Below, in pieces: positions 46,665 through 55,288 of a DNA stretch of 64,000 bases; the first letter of the stretch is position 1; each line of letters starts with the position of its first letter. The translations under genes and the position numbers were made by a program. Location of the stretch: the NCBI RefSeq assembly GCF_017991995.1, contig NZ_JAGOPN010000004.1, forward strand, positions 276,245 through 340,244, given 5' to 3'. Below the pieces are notes generated by a model. It ran no database searches. It was not told the origin of the DNA and saw only the letters and a list, made by a program, of their open reading frames with translations. This DNA comes from Pseudacidovorax sp. (GTDB taxonomy: Bacteria > Pseudomonadota > Gammaproteobacteria > Burkholderiales > Burkholderiaceae_C).

Positions 46665-47278
46665 GCTGTCAGTGCCACCAGGGCCCGATTGCAGCGCTCC
46701 ACGCGGTCGGCGTGGCCGGCCATGGCCTTGCCGTTGATGCCGCGCGTGACGGCGTCCAGCTTCCAGGCGTCAGCGGCCGCGTTCAGGCCGTTGGTATGCC
46801 AGTACCAGGCCGAGGTGCCCGTCGCCCACGGCGGCTCGGCGACGAGGTCTGGGCGTTCCTCGCAGGGCAGGCCGGTGCCGGCCTCCGCCTTCCGGTAGTT
46901 GCCGCGACCAGTGAGCTGGATGAGGCCTCGGCCGCGGTAGGTCCAGCCGTCGCCCGACTCGGCCGGGCCGTTGCCGTTGCGGCTGGCGTAGGCGACCGTG
47001 GCCAGGGCCTTGGGGTTGCGCAGGTAGCGCTTGGCGGTCTCGATCTCGCGAAGCGCGGAGAACATGGCGGCCACGCGGGCGGGGTCGGTGTAGTAGAGGT
47101 TTTCTTCCAGCCGCGTGAAGCCGCTGGATTCGTGGCTGCACTGGCCGATGAATGCGGCCATCCGGCGCGGAGTGCTGATGTCGTAGCGGGCGAAGGCTTC
47201 CACCAGGTGGGGAAGAAAGGCGCGGGCGACGGTGGGCGTGATGCCGGCGGCGATGAGCTGGGGCAGGGTGATGGTCAT
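46661..47278 (-). CDS. GH19 (chitinase-like) endolysin
   Basis: Breaks down peptidoglycan at lysis. ATG 47278 gives 205 residues. GH19 acids are visible as Glu50 in GQCSHESSGF and Glu58/59 in TRLEENLYYT. WTYRGRGLIQLTGRGNYRK is the family core. There is no signal peptide, so export needs the holin. Confidence 0.92.
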   Translation of the reverse strand: MTITLPQLIAAGITPTVARAFLPHLVEAFARYDISTPRRMAAFIGQCSHESSGFTRLEENLYYTDPARVAAMFSALREIETAKRYLRNPKALATVAYASRNGNGPAESGDGWTYRGRGLIQLTGRGNYRKAEAGTGLPCEERPDLVAEPPWATGTSAWYWHTNGLNAAADAWKLDAVTRGINGKAMAGHADRVERCNRALVALTA

Positions 47279-47499
47279 GGGGCGTCTGCCTTGGGCGCGT
47301 TCTGCTTGATGAGGCGGGCGGCGATGCCGAAGGCCGCCAGCACGCGGATGCACCACTTGGCCACGGTGGGCAGCTCTTCGAGCCAGCCCAGGGCCGCGAT
47401 GCCGTTGTAGATGTCGGGAAAGGCCACCAGCAGGGCCAGCACCTGCACGCTGGCCAGCTTGCCGGCGCGCTTCCACTCGGGGATGACTTGCAGCTTCAT
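47275..47499 (-). CDS. Phage holin
   Basis: The 74 residues (ATG 47499, MKLQVIPEWKRAGKLASVQV) have two hydrophobic segments (SVQVLALLVAFPDIYNGIAA and VAKWCIRVLAAFGIAARLI) with a charged C-terminus (KQNAPKADAP). Direct overlap with the endolysin supports the role of timing pore. Confidence 0.8.
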   Translation of the reverse strand: MKLQVIPEWKRAGKLASVQVLALLVAFPDIYNGIAALGWLEELPTVAKWCIRVLAAFGIAARLIKQNAPKADAP

Positions 47500-47882
47500 T
47501 TGCCCTGACCCTTTCGCGCGCTCTGCGGGTTCAGGCCGAGGGCGAACTCGGCATTGCCCATGCGGAACTCCATCACCGTCATCTGCGACTGGATCTGCGT
47601 CAGGTCGGCGAGCTTCTTGTTGACCTCGGACAGCTGGGTGGCGATGTTGCGCAGCTCGTAGGCCTGTTCGGGCGCCGACATGGTCCGCTTCTCGACGGCC
47701 TCGATGCGCTCTTCCTGCCGCTGCACGCGCGTGTCGGTCTTGATGACCCAGGCACCGACGGTGCCGGAAAAGGCCATGGCAGCGCTCACGATCCACGGGC
47801 CGGGGAAGCGCCAGTCGATGAGCTTGGGGCGCGGCTCCGGATCGGGCGGCGGCGCGGGCGGTGGTGCGATGGGGTCGGGCAT
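47496..47882 (-). CDS. Membrane-anchored coiled-coil protein, lysis cassette
   Basis: The 128 residues (ATG 47882) comprise a Pro-rich start (MPDPIAPPPAPPPDPEPRPK), one transmembrane segment (WIVSAAMAFSGTVGAWVI) and a coiled coil (RVQRQEERIEAVEKRT). ATGA overlap to the holin suggests an antiholin or second holin; unproven. Confidence 0.6.
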   Translation of the reverse strand: MPDPIAPPPAPPPDPEPRPKLIDWRFPGPWIVSAAMAFSGTVGAWVIKTDTRVQRQEERIEAVEKRTMSAPEQAYELRNIATQLSEVNKKLADLTQIQSQMTVMEFRMGNAEFALGLNPQSARKGQGK

Positions 47883-47884
47883 GG

Positions 47885-48097
47885 TCAGTCCCAGAGCTGC
47901 ACGGTCGGTACCGTGGCAGAGGTGGCAGGGGGATCGGGCAGCACGACAGCGCGGCCGAGCGGCAGGGTGGGGCCCAGCTCTGCCAGGCCGGGATTGAGCG
48001 CGTAGACGCCTTCGGTAACGCCGGCCGTGCGGCCCAGGTGCCGCAGGCACAGCTGATCGACGGTGTCGTGCTGCTGGGCGATGACGGTGCGCGGCAT
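47885..48097 (-). CDS. X: Tail protein gpX
   Basis: The 70-residue product (ATG 48097) contains HDTVDQLCLRHLGRTAGVTE, the LysM-like X signature, as in P2 X (67). Position between L and the lysis cassette is conserved. Confidence 0.9.
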   Translation of the reverse strand: MPRTVIAQQHDTVDQLCLRHLGRTAGVTEGVYALNPGLAELGPTLPLGRAVVLPDPPATSATVPTVQLWD

Positions 48098-48099
48098 GA

Positions 48100-48600
48100 C
48101 TAGATCAGGTCGACGGTGAGGCGGGGCACGCCCAGGATGTCGCGGATGGCCCAGGTGGCGTCGCGGCGGTGCTCTTCGGCCTGGCCGCCGCGGGTCTCTT
48201 CCTGGGTGTCCTTGCGGGCGCGGCCGCTGGTGTCGTAGTCGCTGTATCGCTCGATCAGGTTCGCCTTGGCGGTGCAGTACACGGCGCGGCGGAAGCGCTG
48301 GACGGCCGAGGACTCGCCGTCGATCTGCAGGGCGGTCGGCACGTCGGCCAGCGAGGTGATGCCGGCCGTCATGTGGACGACGGCCCAAGCGGCCAGCTGG
48401 TCGATGGTGCTGGCGATGGCGTCCTGCACCGCGGGCCGCAGCCGCTCCGCCGTCACGGTGCCGTCGAGGCGCATTGCATCGCGCATGGCGGCCAAATCGA
48501 TCTCGGGCCACCAGGCGCCGGCGGACACCACGCCCAGCGGAGCGGGGTCGCTGGGGGGCGTGGTGCGGACGAGCGACGGGGCGGCAGCGATGAGAGACAT
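48100..48600 (-). CDS. L: Head completion protein gpL
   Basis: P2 L (169 residues) completes DNA-filled heads; here 166. The C-terminal region around SAVQRFRRAVYCTAKANLIE and YDTSGRARKD is typical of the family. It is adjacent to M and X. Confidence 0.92.
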   Translation of the reverse strand: MSLIAAAPSLVRTTPPSDPAPLGVVSAGAWWPEIDLAAMRDAMRLDGTVTAERLRPAVQDAIASTIDQLAAWAVVHMTAGITSLADVPTALQIDGESSAVQRFRRAVYCTAKANLIERYSDYDTSGRARKDTQEETRGGQAEEHRRDATWAIRDILGVPRLTVDLI

Positions 48601-48713
48601 GGCGGGGCTCGACGGTGGGAAAAGGTGGGCGGTGGCCGGGGCGCGTTGTGGTGAAGGCTCAGCCTTTCACGCTGCGCCCCGGGCCGCCCGGCACGCGGGG
48701 GTGCTCGGGGCCG

Positions 48714-49658
48714 CTACTTGGGCGCGCGCTTCTTGCGCGGGGTGGCCGCGGGCTTCTTGGCCTGGGCGGTCTTCCGCGCAGCGGCGGGCGCTGCGGTGGC
48801 GGGTTGTTCGGTGGTGCTGGCCGGCGGATCGGCCGGCGTGGTGGCTGCGGCCGGGTCCGCGGCGCCGGTGTTGGGCTTGTCGGTCTTGGCCAGGGCGCGT
48901 TCGACGCGCTCGATGTCCTTCTTCACGCCAGCATTGCTGTCGAGCTGGAGCGCGCGCTGCAGGCGGGTCAGCGCCGTTCGCAGTGCATCCGGATCGATGG
49001 CGGCGAGGTCGGGCTCTTCGGCGGTCTGCACCTTGCCCAGCAGCGCATAGGCGATGGCCTTGTGCAGCTTCGCGCGGGCCTGATCGGGCGCGTCCTGCTC
49101 TGCGGTGAGCATGTCGGCCTCGATGAGCAATGCGGCGGCGTTCCGCAGCAGCAGCGTAGGCTCAGCGTCGGGGAACAGGGGCAGCAGCTGCAGGGCACCG
49201 CCTTCCTCGGCGGCCTTGACGTCGAGCGGCGCCCACTGGCCCTTCAGAAAGGCATTGGCCAGCTCGTCGATGACAAGGGCGGCGGGGGTGCGCGTGTACG
49301 CATCGTCCATGGCCATGCGGTGGCCGATCACGTACTTGGCGATGACCAGGCCCAGCGCGTAGGCGCCGGCGTCGAAGGCCCAAACCATGACGGTGGTGAG
49401 CACGCGGTCGGCGGCACCGGTACCGGTTTCAAGGGCGGTCTTGATCCAGTCGAAGTACTCGGGCAGCAGCTTGGCCTTGGCCTCGGCGCGGCGCTCGTGC
49501 GACTGGATCTTGCCAAGCTGCGCCTTGTCCTGCGCCAGCTTGATGCGCATGAGGTCGTACTGGTCGCCCTTCAGCTCAGTGCCGTAGGGGTCTGCGGCCT
49601 GGGCCTGCTGCTGCAGGATGCGGGCGCGGTGGCGTTGGGCGGGGCTCAGCATGCGCAT
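48714..49658 (-). CDS. M: Terminase endonuclease subunit gpM
   Basis: M cleaves at cos and works with P. The 314 residues begin MRMLSPAQRHRARILQQQAQ, and a core like P2 M (247) reaches about residue 250. The last 60 residues are Ala/Pro/Thr/Lys-rich (AARKTAQAKKPAATPRKKRA), a disordered basic tail probably binding DNA. That tail is an extension relative to P2. The 113 bp to L hold no clear gene. Confidence 0.9.
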   Translation of the reverse strand: MRMLSPAQRHRARILQQQAQAADPYGTELKGDQYDLMRIKLAQDKAQLGKIQSHERRAEAKAKLLPEYFDWIKTALETGTGAADRVLTTVMVWAFDAGAYALGLVIAKYVIGHRMAMDDAYTRTPAALVIDELANAFLKGQWAPLDVKAAEEGGALQLLPLFPDAEPTLLLRNAAALLIEADMLTAEQDAPDQARAKLHKAIAYALLGKVQTAEEPDLAAIDPDALRTALTRLQRALQLDSNAGVKKDIERVERALAKTDKPNTGAADPAAATTPADPPASTTEQPATAAPAAARKTAQAKKPAATPRKKRAPK

Positions 49659-49761
49659 GGGATTCCTCGTTGTGGGCGGTGGGCCACGCCGCGGCGGTGG
49701 TGTGCCGCGGCGTGCGCGTCAGACATGCGGCAGACAGTTGTCACGCCGCAAGGCGCCGGGC

Positions 49762-50778
49762 TCAGTCGACGATCTCGATGTTTTCGACCAGAGCGGCGAA
49801 GCCGTAGTCCTCGACGACATAGGCGTCGTTGCTCGACTCGTAGTTCTCGATGCGGTCGCGCTCGGGCACGTCCTTCAGGTTGCGCCGGCGGGCATCGCGC
49901 TGGTAGTAGATCGACAGGTTCTGCAGCGAGGTGATCATCAGCTTGTTGTCGGGGAAGAACGGAACCGCTGCCGCCTGCAGGCCGCCGATTCGCTTCTGGC
50001 TGATGACGATGTCGGCCGCCAGCGTCTCGGTCGGCGCCTGGCGGGTGTTGACGAGCGGGAAGTACTTGTCGTGCATCAGCGCGCGACCGACCACGACCAC
50101 CAGGTCGGGCGACTGCTGGTACCAGGGATCGAGCATGGTGATGGCGTCGAAGACCACCGCGTCGAGGTTCGCGTAGTCGCGGGTGGCGGGGTCCGCGCTG
50201 ATGGTGACGGTGCCGGCGACCTTGCCGCCGGTCATCACGTTCTCGGGCGCGTGCTCGCGCATCTGCTGCAGCCAGCCCTTGTTCACGTCCTGCAGCAGCG
50301 GGTTGGCGCCGATGTTGGTGGTTGCTGCGGCGCTGGTGCCGTTGAAGCCGATCATCATGCGGTCCAGAGCCTGGCGGCGCAGGATCACGTCACGCACGCG
50401 AGTCTGGAAGTCGGGGAAGCCGGCCCAGGCGTCGAGCGTGGCGTAGCGGATGAAGGTGTCGCTGTTGGTCTGCACGCACTGGTAGCGGGTGTCATCCAGC
50501 GCCAGCACGTTGCGAGGCTGGCGGGTGCCGTTGCCGGTGGTGTCGGTGCGGCTGGCGATGGGGCCGGACACGCCGACGCCGACCTTGTCGCCGATCTGCT
50601 CGGTGACGCCGATGATGTTGATGCGGCTCAGGAAGTCGCTCGACTCCTGCATCTTGGTCTCCAGCGTCTGCTGCACGCGCGGCACGACGTTGAAGCGCTG
50701 CGTTACGTTGGCCACGCCGTTCAGGGTGGCCAGCTGGGCGAAATAGGCGTCGATGGCCTGGCGGAGTTCTTTGCGCAT
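49762..50778 (-). CDS. N: Major capsid protein gpN
   Basis: The 338 residues (P2 N 357) begin MRKELRQAIDAYFAQLATLN and contain RRNLKDVPERDRIENYESSN near the C-terminus, typical of P2 N. The N-terminus is presumably trimmed by O during head maturation. Confidence 0.95.
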   Translation of the reverse strand: MRKELRQAIDAYFAQLATLNGVANVTQRFNVVPRVQQTLETKMQESSDFLSRINIIGVTEQIGDKVGVGVSGPIASRTDTTGNGTRQPRNVLALDDTRYQCVQTNSDTFIRYATLDAWAGFPDFQTRVRDVILRRQALDRMMIGFNGTSAAATTNIGANPLLQDVNKGWLQQMREHAPENVMTGGKVAGTVTISADPATRDYANLDAVVFDAITMLDPWYQQSPDLVVVVGRALMHDKYFPLVNTRQAPTETLAADIVISQKRIGGLQAAAVPFFPDNKLMITSLQNLSIYYQRDARRRNLKDVPERDRIENYESSNDAYVVEDYGFAALVENIEIVD

Positions 50779-50837
50779 GGTTTGCTGCCTCGGACTCGGG
50801 TGGTGGTGATGGGTGTGAGGGATGGGAGCCGGGCAGC

Positions 50838-51689
50838 TCAGCAGTCGGTGGGGACCAGGCCGTTGCCACCGTTGGCGGCCGGGCGCTGGGTGGTGGCGGG
50901 GGTGTTGTCGAGGGCCGAGTACTTGGCCTGCAGATCCTTCACGGTCGCCTGCAGCTCGGCGATGGTCTTCTCGGCGGCGCTCAGCTGCTTGGTGGCCTCG
51001 CCGGCGTGAGCGGCGAAGGCCTCGCCCAGCTGCTCGAAGCCTTCGGCTACTGCGGCGAAGCGGGCGTCGTCGGTGGCGGTCTTCGCGCCGAACTTGGCCA
51101 GAGCCCCGCTGATGGCCGTCTTGAACTTCTCGACGATGCCGGCATCGGGCGCCGCCACGTCCTCGAATTCGATGGCGGCTTCTTCCGCCACGGTGAACAG
51201 GTCGTCGGCCTGCTGCTTGCGGCCTTTAAACGGATTGGCGTTCGGGTTCTGCGCTGCGAAGGCCAGCACCTCGGTGCCCAGGCTCGCCGGGTTGTCAGTG
51301 ACTGCCAAGCCGGTCAGATAGGCCTTCTCGGTGTCGGCGAAGCGGGGCCGCACCTCCATGGACGAATAGATCTTCTGGCGGGCCTTGGTGAGGGCGACCA
51401 GCTCGTCGGTGGGCGAGATCTGCGCGAACAGCGCCAGCTTCTTCACGCCGCCGATGTCCACCTGCTCGGTCTTGACCGCCAGCACATCGCCATAGGCCTT
51501 GAAATCGCTGTTCGGGCTGTAGCCCCGGATGTGCTCGATGTTGATGCGGGCACCGTAGACGTTCGGGTCGTAGCTGGCGGCGATCTGCTCCAGCATCTGT
51601 CGGTCGATCACGCGGCCATCGCTGGTCGCGCCTTCGACGGCAACGCGGAAGAACTTGGAGACCTTTTTGGCGGCGGCGGGAGTGGACAT
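50838..51689 (-). CDS. O: Capsid scaffold/protease gpO
   Basis: Internal scaffold with a serine-protease domain that processes O, N and Q. ATG 51689 gives 283 residues (P2 284). Candidate triad residues are Asp24/Asp29, His53 in NIEHIRGYSP and Ser109/110 in KIYSSMEVRP. The C-terminal coiled coil (KTIAELQATVKDLQAKYSAL) is the scaffolding part. Divergent from P. Confidence 0.93.
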   Translation of the reverse strand: MSTPAAAKKVSKFFRVAVEGATSDGRVIDRQMLEQIAASYDPNVYGARINIEHIRGYSPNSDFKAYGDVLAVKTEQVDIGGVKKLALFAQISPTDELVALTKARQKIYSSMEVRPRFADTEKAYLTGLAVTDNPASLGTEVLAFAAQNPNANPFKGRKQQADDLFTVAEEAAIEFEDVAAPDAGIVEKFKTAISGALAKFGAKTATDDARFAAVAEGFEQLGEAFAAHAGEATKQLSAAEKTIAELQATVKDLQAKYSALDNTPATTQRPAANGGNGLVPTDC

Positions 51690-51832
51690 TGGCTGGCTCG
51701 CTGGTGGTGTGGAAGGCGACCAGCCAATGGTGTCGGAGGGGGGATGCGGCCTCAATGCGCGCTGCATGTCGCAGTGCCGGGGACTGATGCAGCCGATGGC
51801 CGCGCCACGCGCGCGCGGGCAACCTCGGCGGC

Positions 51833-53743
51833 ATGCCCGTGAAACCCGCCGGGCTCGGCCGTGCTCGCCGAGCCGCTCCTGTTGCCGCGAAGAAGGCCGC
51901 GCCGCGCAAGCGAGGCCGGGCCCCGCGCGCCGCCAAGGTGGCGGCGCCTGCTGCCGTTGCTGGCAGCGTGACGGGCACTGAGTCGACCCAGATTGCCACT
52001 TTGACGCCGCAGGCGCAACCCCGCACGGCGGCCCGCTTCCTCTTCTGGCAGGGCTGGAAGTGCAAGCAGATCGGCGAGCACCTGGGCGTGCCGGGGTCCA
52101 CCGTCTATGGCTGGAAGGATGCCGACAAGTGGGAAGACGACCAGCCGCTCGACCGCGTCAACGGGGCGCTCGAAGTGCGGCTTGTGCAGCTCATCCTGAA
52201 GACGGACAAGACTGGCGGCGACTACAAAGAAATCGACCTGTTGGGCCGGCAGCTGGAGCGCACGGCGCGCGTAGAGAAGTACCAGCAGACGGGCAAGGAG
52301 GGCGACCTCAATCCGAATATCGCTGCGCGCAATGCGGCGCCGAAGCGCAAGCCGAAGCGCAACGAGTTCAGCGAGGACCAGCTCGCGCTGCTGGAGTCCA
52401 AACTGCGCGAGTCGAACTTCCCGTTCCATCAGAACTGGTTCGACCAGCAGGCCCAGCGGCTGCGCATGGTGCTCAAGTCGCGGCAGATCGGGGCGACCTT
52501 CTACTTTTCGCGCGAGGCGCTGCTGTCGGCGGCCAGGGAGGGGCGAAACAAGCTCTTTCTGTCGGCGTCGAAGTCGCAGGCGCACCAGTTCCGCAGCTAC
52601 ATCGTGGACTTCGCCAAAGAGGTGGACGTCGAGCTGAAGGGCGAGAACATCAAGCTCTGGAACGGCGCCGAGCTGATCTTCCTGGGCACCAACGCGATGA
52701 CCGCCCAGTCGTATCACGGCGACTTCTACTTCGACGAGTTCTTTTGGGTTCCGCGGTTTAAGGTCATCAACAAGCTGGCCAGCGCCATGGCGGCGCACAA
52801 GCACTGGCGCAAGACCTACTTCTCCACGCCCTCGGCCATGTCCCACGAGGCCTATGGCTTCTGGACCGGCGACGACCGCAATAAGGGCCGCGCGAAGGGT
52901 GAGCGGGTCGTCATCGACACCAGCCACAAGGCGCTGCGCGGCGGCAAACTGGGCCCGGATCGGAAGTGGCGGGACATCGTCACGGTGGAAGACGCCGTGC
53001 GCATGGGGTTCGACCTCTTCGACATCGCCGAGCTGCGCGAGGAATACAGCCTCGACGAGTTCGCCAATCTGTTCATGTGCCAGTTCATCGATGACAGCCT
53101 GTCGCTGTTCACGCTGGCCCAGATGCAGGCGTGCATGGTGGACAGCTGGGAGGTCTGGAGTGACTTCAAGGCCCTGTGGGCGCGGCCCTATGCGCACTTC
53201 CCGGTGTGGGTGGGCTACGACCCGTCGGACAAGGGCGACGCGGCCGCGCTGGTGGTCGTTGCGCCGCCACGGCAGCCGGGCGGCAAGTTCCGCGTGCTTC
53301 ACCGCGAGCAGTTCAAGGGCTCGGACTTCGAGGCCCAGGCCGAGGCGATCCGCCGCATCACGCAGCAATACAACGTGGTGCACATCGGCATCGACAAGAC
53401 AGGCCTCGGCGCCGGCGTGTTCCAGATCGTGGAGAAGTTCTTCCCGCAGGTGAAGGGCTACCAGTACAGCATTGAGGTCAAGCAGCGCCTCGTGCTCAAG
53501 GCGCAGCAGGTGATCCACAAGGGCCGTCTCGAGTTCGACGCGGGCTGGACCGACCTGGCCGCGTCGTTCATGGCCATCAAGCGCGTGTTGACGGCCAGCG
53601 GCCGGAATGTCACCTACGACTCGGGCCGCTCGGAAGAGACCGGCCACGCGGATCTGGCGTGGGCAACGATGCACGCGCTCGACAACGAAACGCTCGCCGG
53701 CGACGTGATCGGCGGCACCTCTCGCATGGAGATTTTTGGATGA
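51833..53743 (+). CDS. P: Terminase ATPase subunit gpP
   Basis: Packaging motor. The 636 residues show a helix-turn-helix (about 75-95, KQIGEHLGVPGSTVYGWK), Walker A-like LKSRQIGAT (214-222), Walker B FYFDE (298-302) and an RNase H-type nuclease domain (VGYDPSDKGDAAALVVVA). The N-terminal 40 residues form an unusual histone-H1-like Lys/Arg/Ala tail (RARRAAPVAAKKAAPRKRGR), absent in P2 P (590). The P-O gap holds an 8-bp inverted repeat (TTGGCTGG and CCAGCCAA). Confidence 0.94.
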   Translation: MPVKPAGLGRARRAAPVAAKKAAPRKRGRAPRAAKVAAPAAVAGSVTGTESTQIATLTPQAQPRTAARFLFWQGWKCKQIGEHLGVPGSTVYGWKDADKWEDDQPLDRVNGALEVRLVQLILKTDKTGGDYKEIDLLGRQLERTARVEKYQQTGKEGDLNPNIAARNAAPKRKPKRNEFSEDQLALLESKLRESNFPFHQNWFDQQAQRLRMVLKSRQIGATFYFSREALLSAAREGRNKLFLSASKSQAHQFRSYIVDFAKEVDVELKGENIKLWNGAELIFLGTNAMTAQSYHGDFYFDEFFWVPRFKVINKLASAMAAHKHWRKTYFSTPSAMSHEAYGFWTGDDRNKGRAKGERVVIDTSHKALRGGKLGPDRKWRDIVTVEDAVRMGFDLFDIAELREEYSLDEFANLFMCQFIDDSLSLFTLAQMQACMVDSWEVWSDFKALWARPYAHFPVWVGYDPSDKGDAAALVVVAPPRQPGGKFRVLHREQFKGSDFEAQAEAIRRITQQYNVVHIGIDKTGLGAGVFQIVEKFFPQVKGYQYSIEVKQRLVLKAQQVIHKGRLEFDAGWTDLAASFMAIKRVLTASGRNVTYDSGRSEETGHADLAWATMHALDNETLAGDVIGGTSRMEIFG

Positions 53744-54801
53744 GCAAACGACGCCGCACCCCGGCCGGCCAGGTCACGCGCACCGCACCCGTGGCCTCGG
53801 CCACCACGCTGATGACGCAGAGCGATGGCACCACCGTCGAGGCCTTCAGCTTCGGCGACCCCGAGCCGGTCAGCCGGCTGCAGCTGCTCGACTACGTGGA
53901 GTCTGCCTTCAATGGGAAGTGGTACGAGCCGCCGCTGCCGTGGGAAGGCCTGGCCAGCGCGTTCCGCGCGTCGCCGCACCACGGGTCGGCCATCTTCCTC
54001 AAGCGCAACCTGCTCAAGGCCATGTTCCAGCCGCACCCGCGGCTTTCGAGCGCCACCTTTGGCGCGTGGGTGCTGGACTTTCTGGTGTTCGGCAATGCCT
54101 ACCTCGAACAGCCGCGGGCGATGACCGGGCGGGCGATGGGGCTGCGGCATTCGCTGGCCAAGTACACGCGGCGCGGTGAAGAGGCCGGGCACTTCTTCTT
54201 CGTGCGCGGCTGGCCGGAAGAGCACGAGTTCGCGCCGGGGTCGGTCTTCCACCTGAGGGAGGATGACGTGAACCAGGAGATCTATGGGCTGCCCGAGTAC
54301 ATCAGCGCCCTGCAGTCGGCCTGGCTCAACGAGGCGGCCACGCTGTTCCGGCGGAAGTACTACGCGAACGGCTCGCACGCGGGCTTCATCCTGTACATGA
54401 CCGACGGCCAGATCGACAACAGCGACGCCGACGCGCTGCGCCAGGCGCTCAAGAACTCGAAGGGGCCGGGCAACTTCCGGAATCTCTTCCTGCACATGCC
54501 CGGCGGCAAGGCCGACGGGCTGAAGCTGATCCCCGTCAGCGAGGTGGCGGCCAAGGATGACTTCCAGGCCATCAAGAACGTGTCGAAGGACGACGTGCTC
54601 GCCGCCCACCGCGTGCCGCCTGGACTGCTCGGCATCGTGCCCACCAACGCCGGCGGCTTCGGCAATGCGCCCGACGCGCTGGCGGTGTTCGTGCAGAACG
54701 AGGTGCGGCCGCTGATGACCCGCTTCCGCGAGCTGAATGAGTGGGCCGGCGACGAGCTGGTGAGGTTTACCGACCTGCCTGGGCTGCCGCCGCCCGCGTG
54801 A
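53740..54801 (+). CDS. Q: Portal protein gpQ
   Basis: ATG 53740 overlaps the P stop (ATGA) and gives 353 residues (P2 Q 344). PLPWEGLASAFRASPHHGSA and VPPGLLGIVPTNAGGFGNAP are typical of the family. The portal dodecamer sits at the packaging vertex. A strong terminator follows. Confidence 0.94.
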   Translation: MSKRRRTPAGQVTRTAPVASATTLMTQSDGTTVEAFSFGDPEPVSRLQLLDYVESAFNGKWYEPPLPWEGLASAFRASPHHGSAIFLKRNLLKAMFQPHPRLSSATFGAWVLDFLVFGNAYLEQPRAMTGRAMGLRHSLAKYTRRGEEAGHFFFVRGWPEEHEFAPGSVFHLREDDVNQEIYGLPEYISALQSAWLNEAATLFRRKYYANGSHAGFILYMTDGQIDNSDADALRQALKNSKGPGNFRNLFLHMPGGKADGLKLIPVSEVAAKDDFQAIKNVSKDDVLAAHRVPPGLLGIVPTNAGGFGNAPDALAVFVQNEVRPLMTRFRELNEWAGDELVRFTDLPGLPPPA

Positions 54802-54820
54802 TCCACCGCCACCCATGAGC

Positions 54821-54846
54821 AGGGCGCCCGCAGGCGCCCTTTTTTT
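54821..54846 (+). terminator. Terminator after portal gene
   Basis: AGGGCGCC and GGCGCCCT form a perfect 8-bp stem around CGCA, followed by six or seven T. It ends the P-Q operon and separates it from the cargo operon. Confidence 0.9.
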
Positions 54847-55288
54847 CGCCCGTCCGACCCGCGAGGCCGCGCGCAGCGCCGCGCGCGCGCCTGCGGCCGG
54901 CCAGGGGCGGCCCTGGGGCATTGCCGCGTCGACCGAGGGTCGCCGGACCCCACCCCACCCCGCCGGCGCGCGGTCTAGCCCCCACCGAGCCTGCACGCTT
55001 GACCGAGCGAGAATTACGACAAGGTCGCCGGCGTTTCATGCGCTGTGTTCCTTCGGGAATCCATCCGGCAAAGGGTGTAGGCAGCGTTACGTGTTTTTCT
55101 TTGTTTTTTCGATTACAACCGCCACTTAGGTACCCTAAGGTACTCCGAATGCCAGTGACGGCGCTCTAGCCAAGCGCGCCGCTTGCAGAGGTGGAGCCCT
55201 GGTACCTTTACGTCAGGACAGAGCACTCACCTCCGTGTACAGGGTCGGCTATCTTGTAATGGTTACAATTTGATTCAGATAGGACTTG
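54847..55288. other. Non-coding stretch between Q and cargo; possible cos region
   Basis: No gene is seen in these 442 bp. The left half is very GC-rich: a perfect hairpin CCAGGG-GCGG-CCCTGG (54901-54916), and three ACCCC units (54947-54961) flanked by CGCCGG and CCGGCG. In P2 the cos site lies next to Q, so it is expected here, but the known P2 cos sequence was not found. The right half becomes AT-rich, with a CTTAG-GTACC-CTAAG motif near 55127 and sequence suited to a promoter (TTGTAATGGTTACAATTTGAT near 55253). It marks a composition break. Confidence 0.4.

Noticed and set aside
51690-51832. P2-type Ogr late promoter (TGT-N12-ACA) between O and P
   Set aside because: No such spacing is found. 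Only an 8-bp inverted repeat and a loose form of the shared leader element are visible.
54847-55288. P2 cos sequence
   Set aside because: The region was read for the P2/186 cohesive-end sequence and no match was seen. The cos call stays positional.
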